The position numbers and the translations under genes are program-made. A stretch of 64,000 nt of DNA from Acidovorax sp. NO-1 (GTDB lineage Bacteria; Pseudomonadota; Gammaproteobacteria; Burkholderiales; Burkholderiaceae_C): NCBI RefSeq assembly GCF_000238595.1, contig NZ_AGTS01000100.1, positions 116,640 through 180,639 on the forward strand, written 5' to 3'. The notes beneath the pieces are model-generated. The model saw only the letters and a list, made by a program, of their open reading frames with translations, was not told the origin of the DNA and did not search any database. Shown piece after piece: positions 63,976 through 64,000 of the stretch (within the stretch, counting starts at the first letter, position 1; every line of letters starts with the position of its first letter).

Positions 63976-64000
63976 GCAACGCCAAATATCTGCTGAAAAT

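Overview
The window is GC-rich, densely coding bacterial chromosome. Gene families, gene order and a dispersed intergenic hairpin around AGCGCTTATCCATCAAGCGC point to a betaproteobacterium of the Comamonadaceae (Acidovorax-like). That placement is inference from content; no 16S gene is present. I saw no rRNA, tRNA, CRISPR array, phage or complete insertion sequence.

Layout. 0-2.6 kb: TCA-cycle block (sdhA end, sdhB, sdhE, gltA) closed by an intrinsic terminator. 2.7-5.2 kb: formaldehyde detoxification (frmR, frmA, fghA) with two FrmR-like operators. 5.3-7.4 kb: lipid A phosphoethanolamine transferase with a possible PmrA box, and a small GNAT. 7.4-16.3 kb: a nitric-oxide/iron-sulfur island. 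nsrR and a DUF2249 gene diverge from nnrS, a second DUF2249 gene and a 7Fe ferredoxin; facing them is a complete sufBCDSUT operon. NsrR-like sites lie at both promoters, so one NO sensor may control both NO response and Fe-S assembly. 16.4-19.9 kb: two LysR genes, one paired with a RidA gene and one with an SbtA-type bicarbonate transporter. 20-27 kb: a SplB-like radical SAM gene behind a good LexA box, rnk, small unknowns, a DUF924 gene, an aspartoacylase-like gene and an unrecognised 1030-residue beta-propeller protein.

27.5-34.9 kb: a c-di-GMP protein (GGDEF-EAL), YlqF GTPase, gshA, an SDR and a DUF427 gene. 34.9-35.4 kb: a gene-free stretch with three 78-79 bp units, each carrying a perfect DnaA box in the same place. 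35.4-42.7 kb: a methyltransferase, a ferredoxin, ribB(X)-ribH-nusB behind a 160-bp hairpin element, an aminotransferase, and ybgC-tolQRA. 42.7-46.5 kb: an acyltransferase, an orphan periplasmic binding protein and nitronate monooxygenase. 46.5-52.4 kb: acyl-CoA oxidation genes (acyl-CoA dehydrogenase, etfAB, enoyl-CoA hydratase) and an MscS channel. 52.6-58.8 kb: an HDAC-family amidohydrolase, the MoxR/DUF58/transglutaminase cassette and mltB. 59-64 kb: an ABC-2 exporter, a second orphan binding protein, an Hsp20-like protein and a membrane diguanylate cyclase.

The most unusual signals are the triplicated DnaA-box units, the NsrR-type palindrome at suf, the dispersed hairpin family (ten clear copies and one degenerate, one of them inside the mltB signal peptide), the 160-bp hairpin in the ribB leader and the LexA box upstream of the radical SAM gene. 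All regulatory-site calls are made by eye against remembered consensus sequences.
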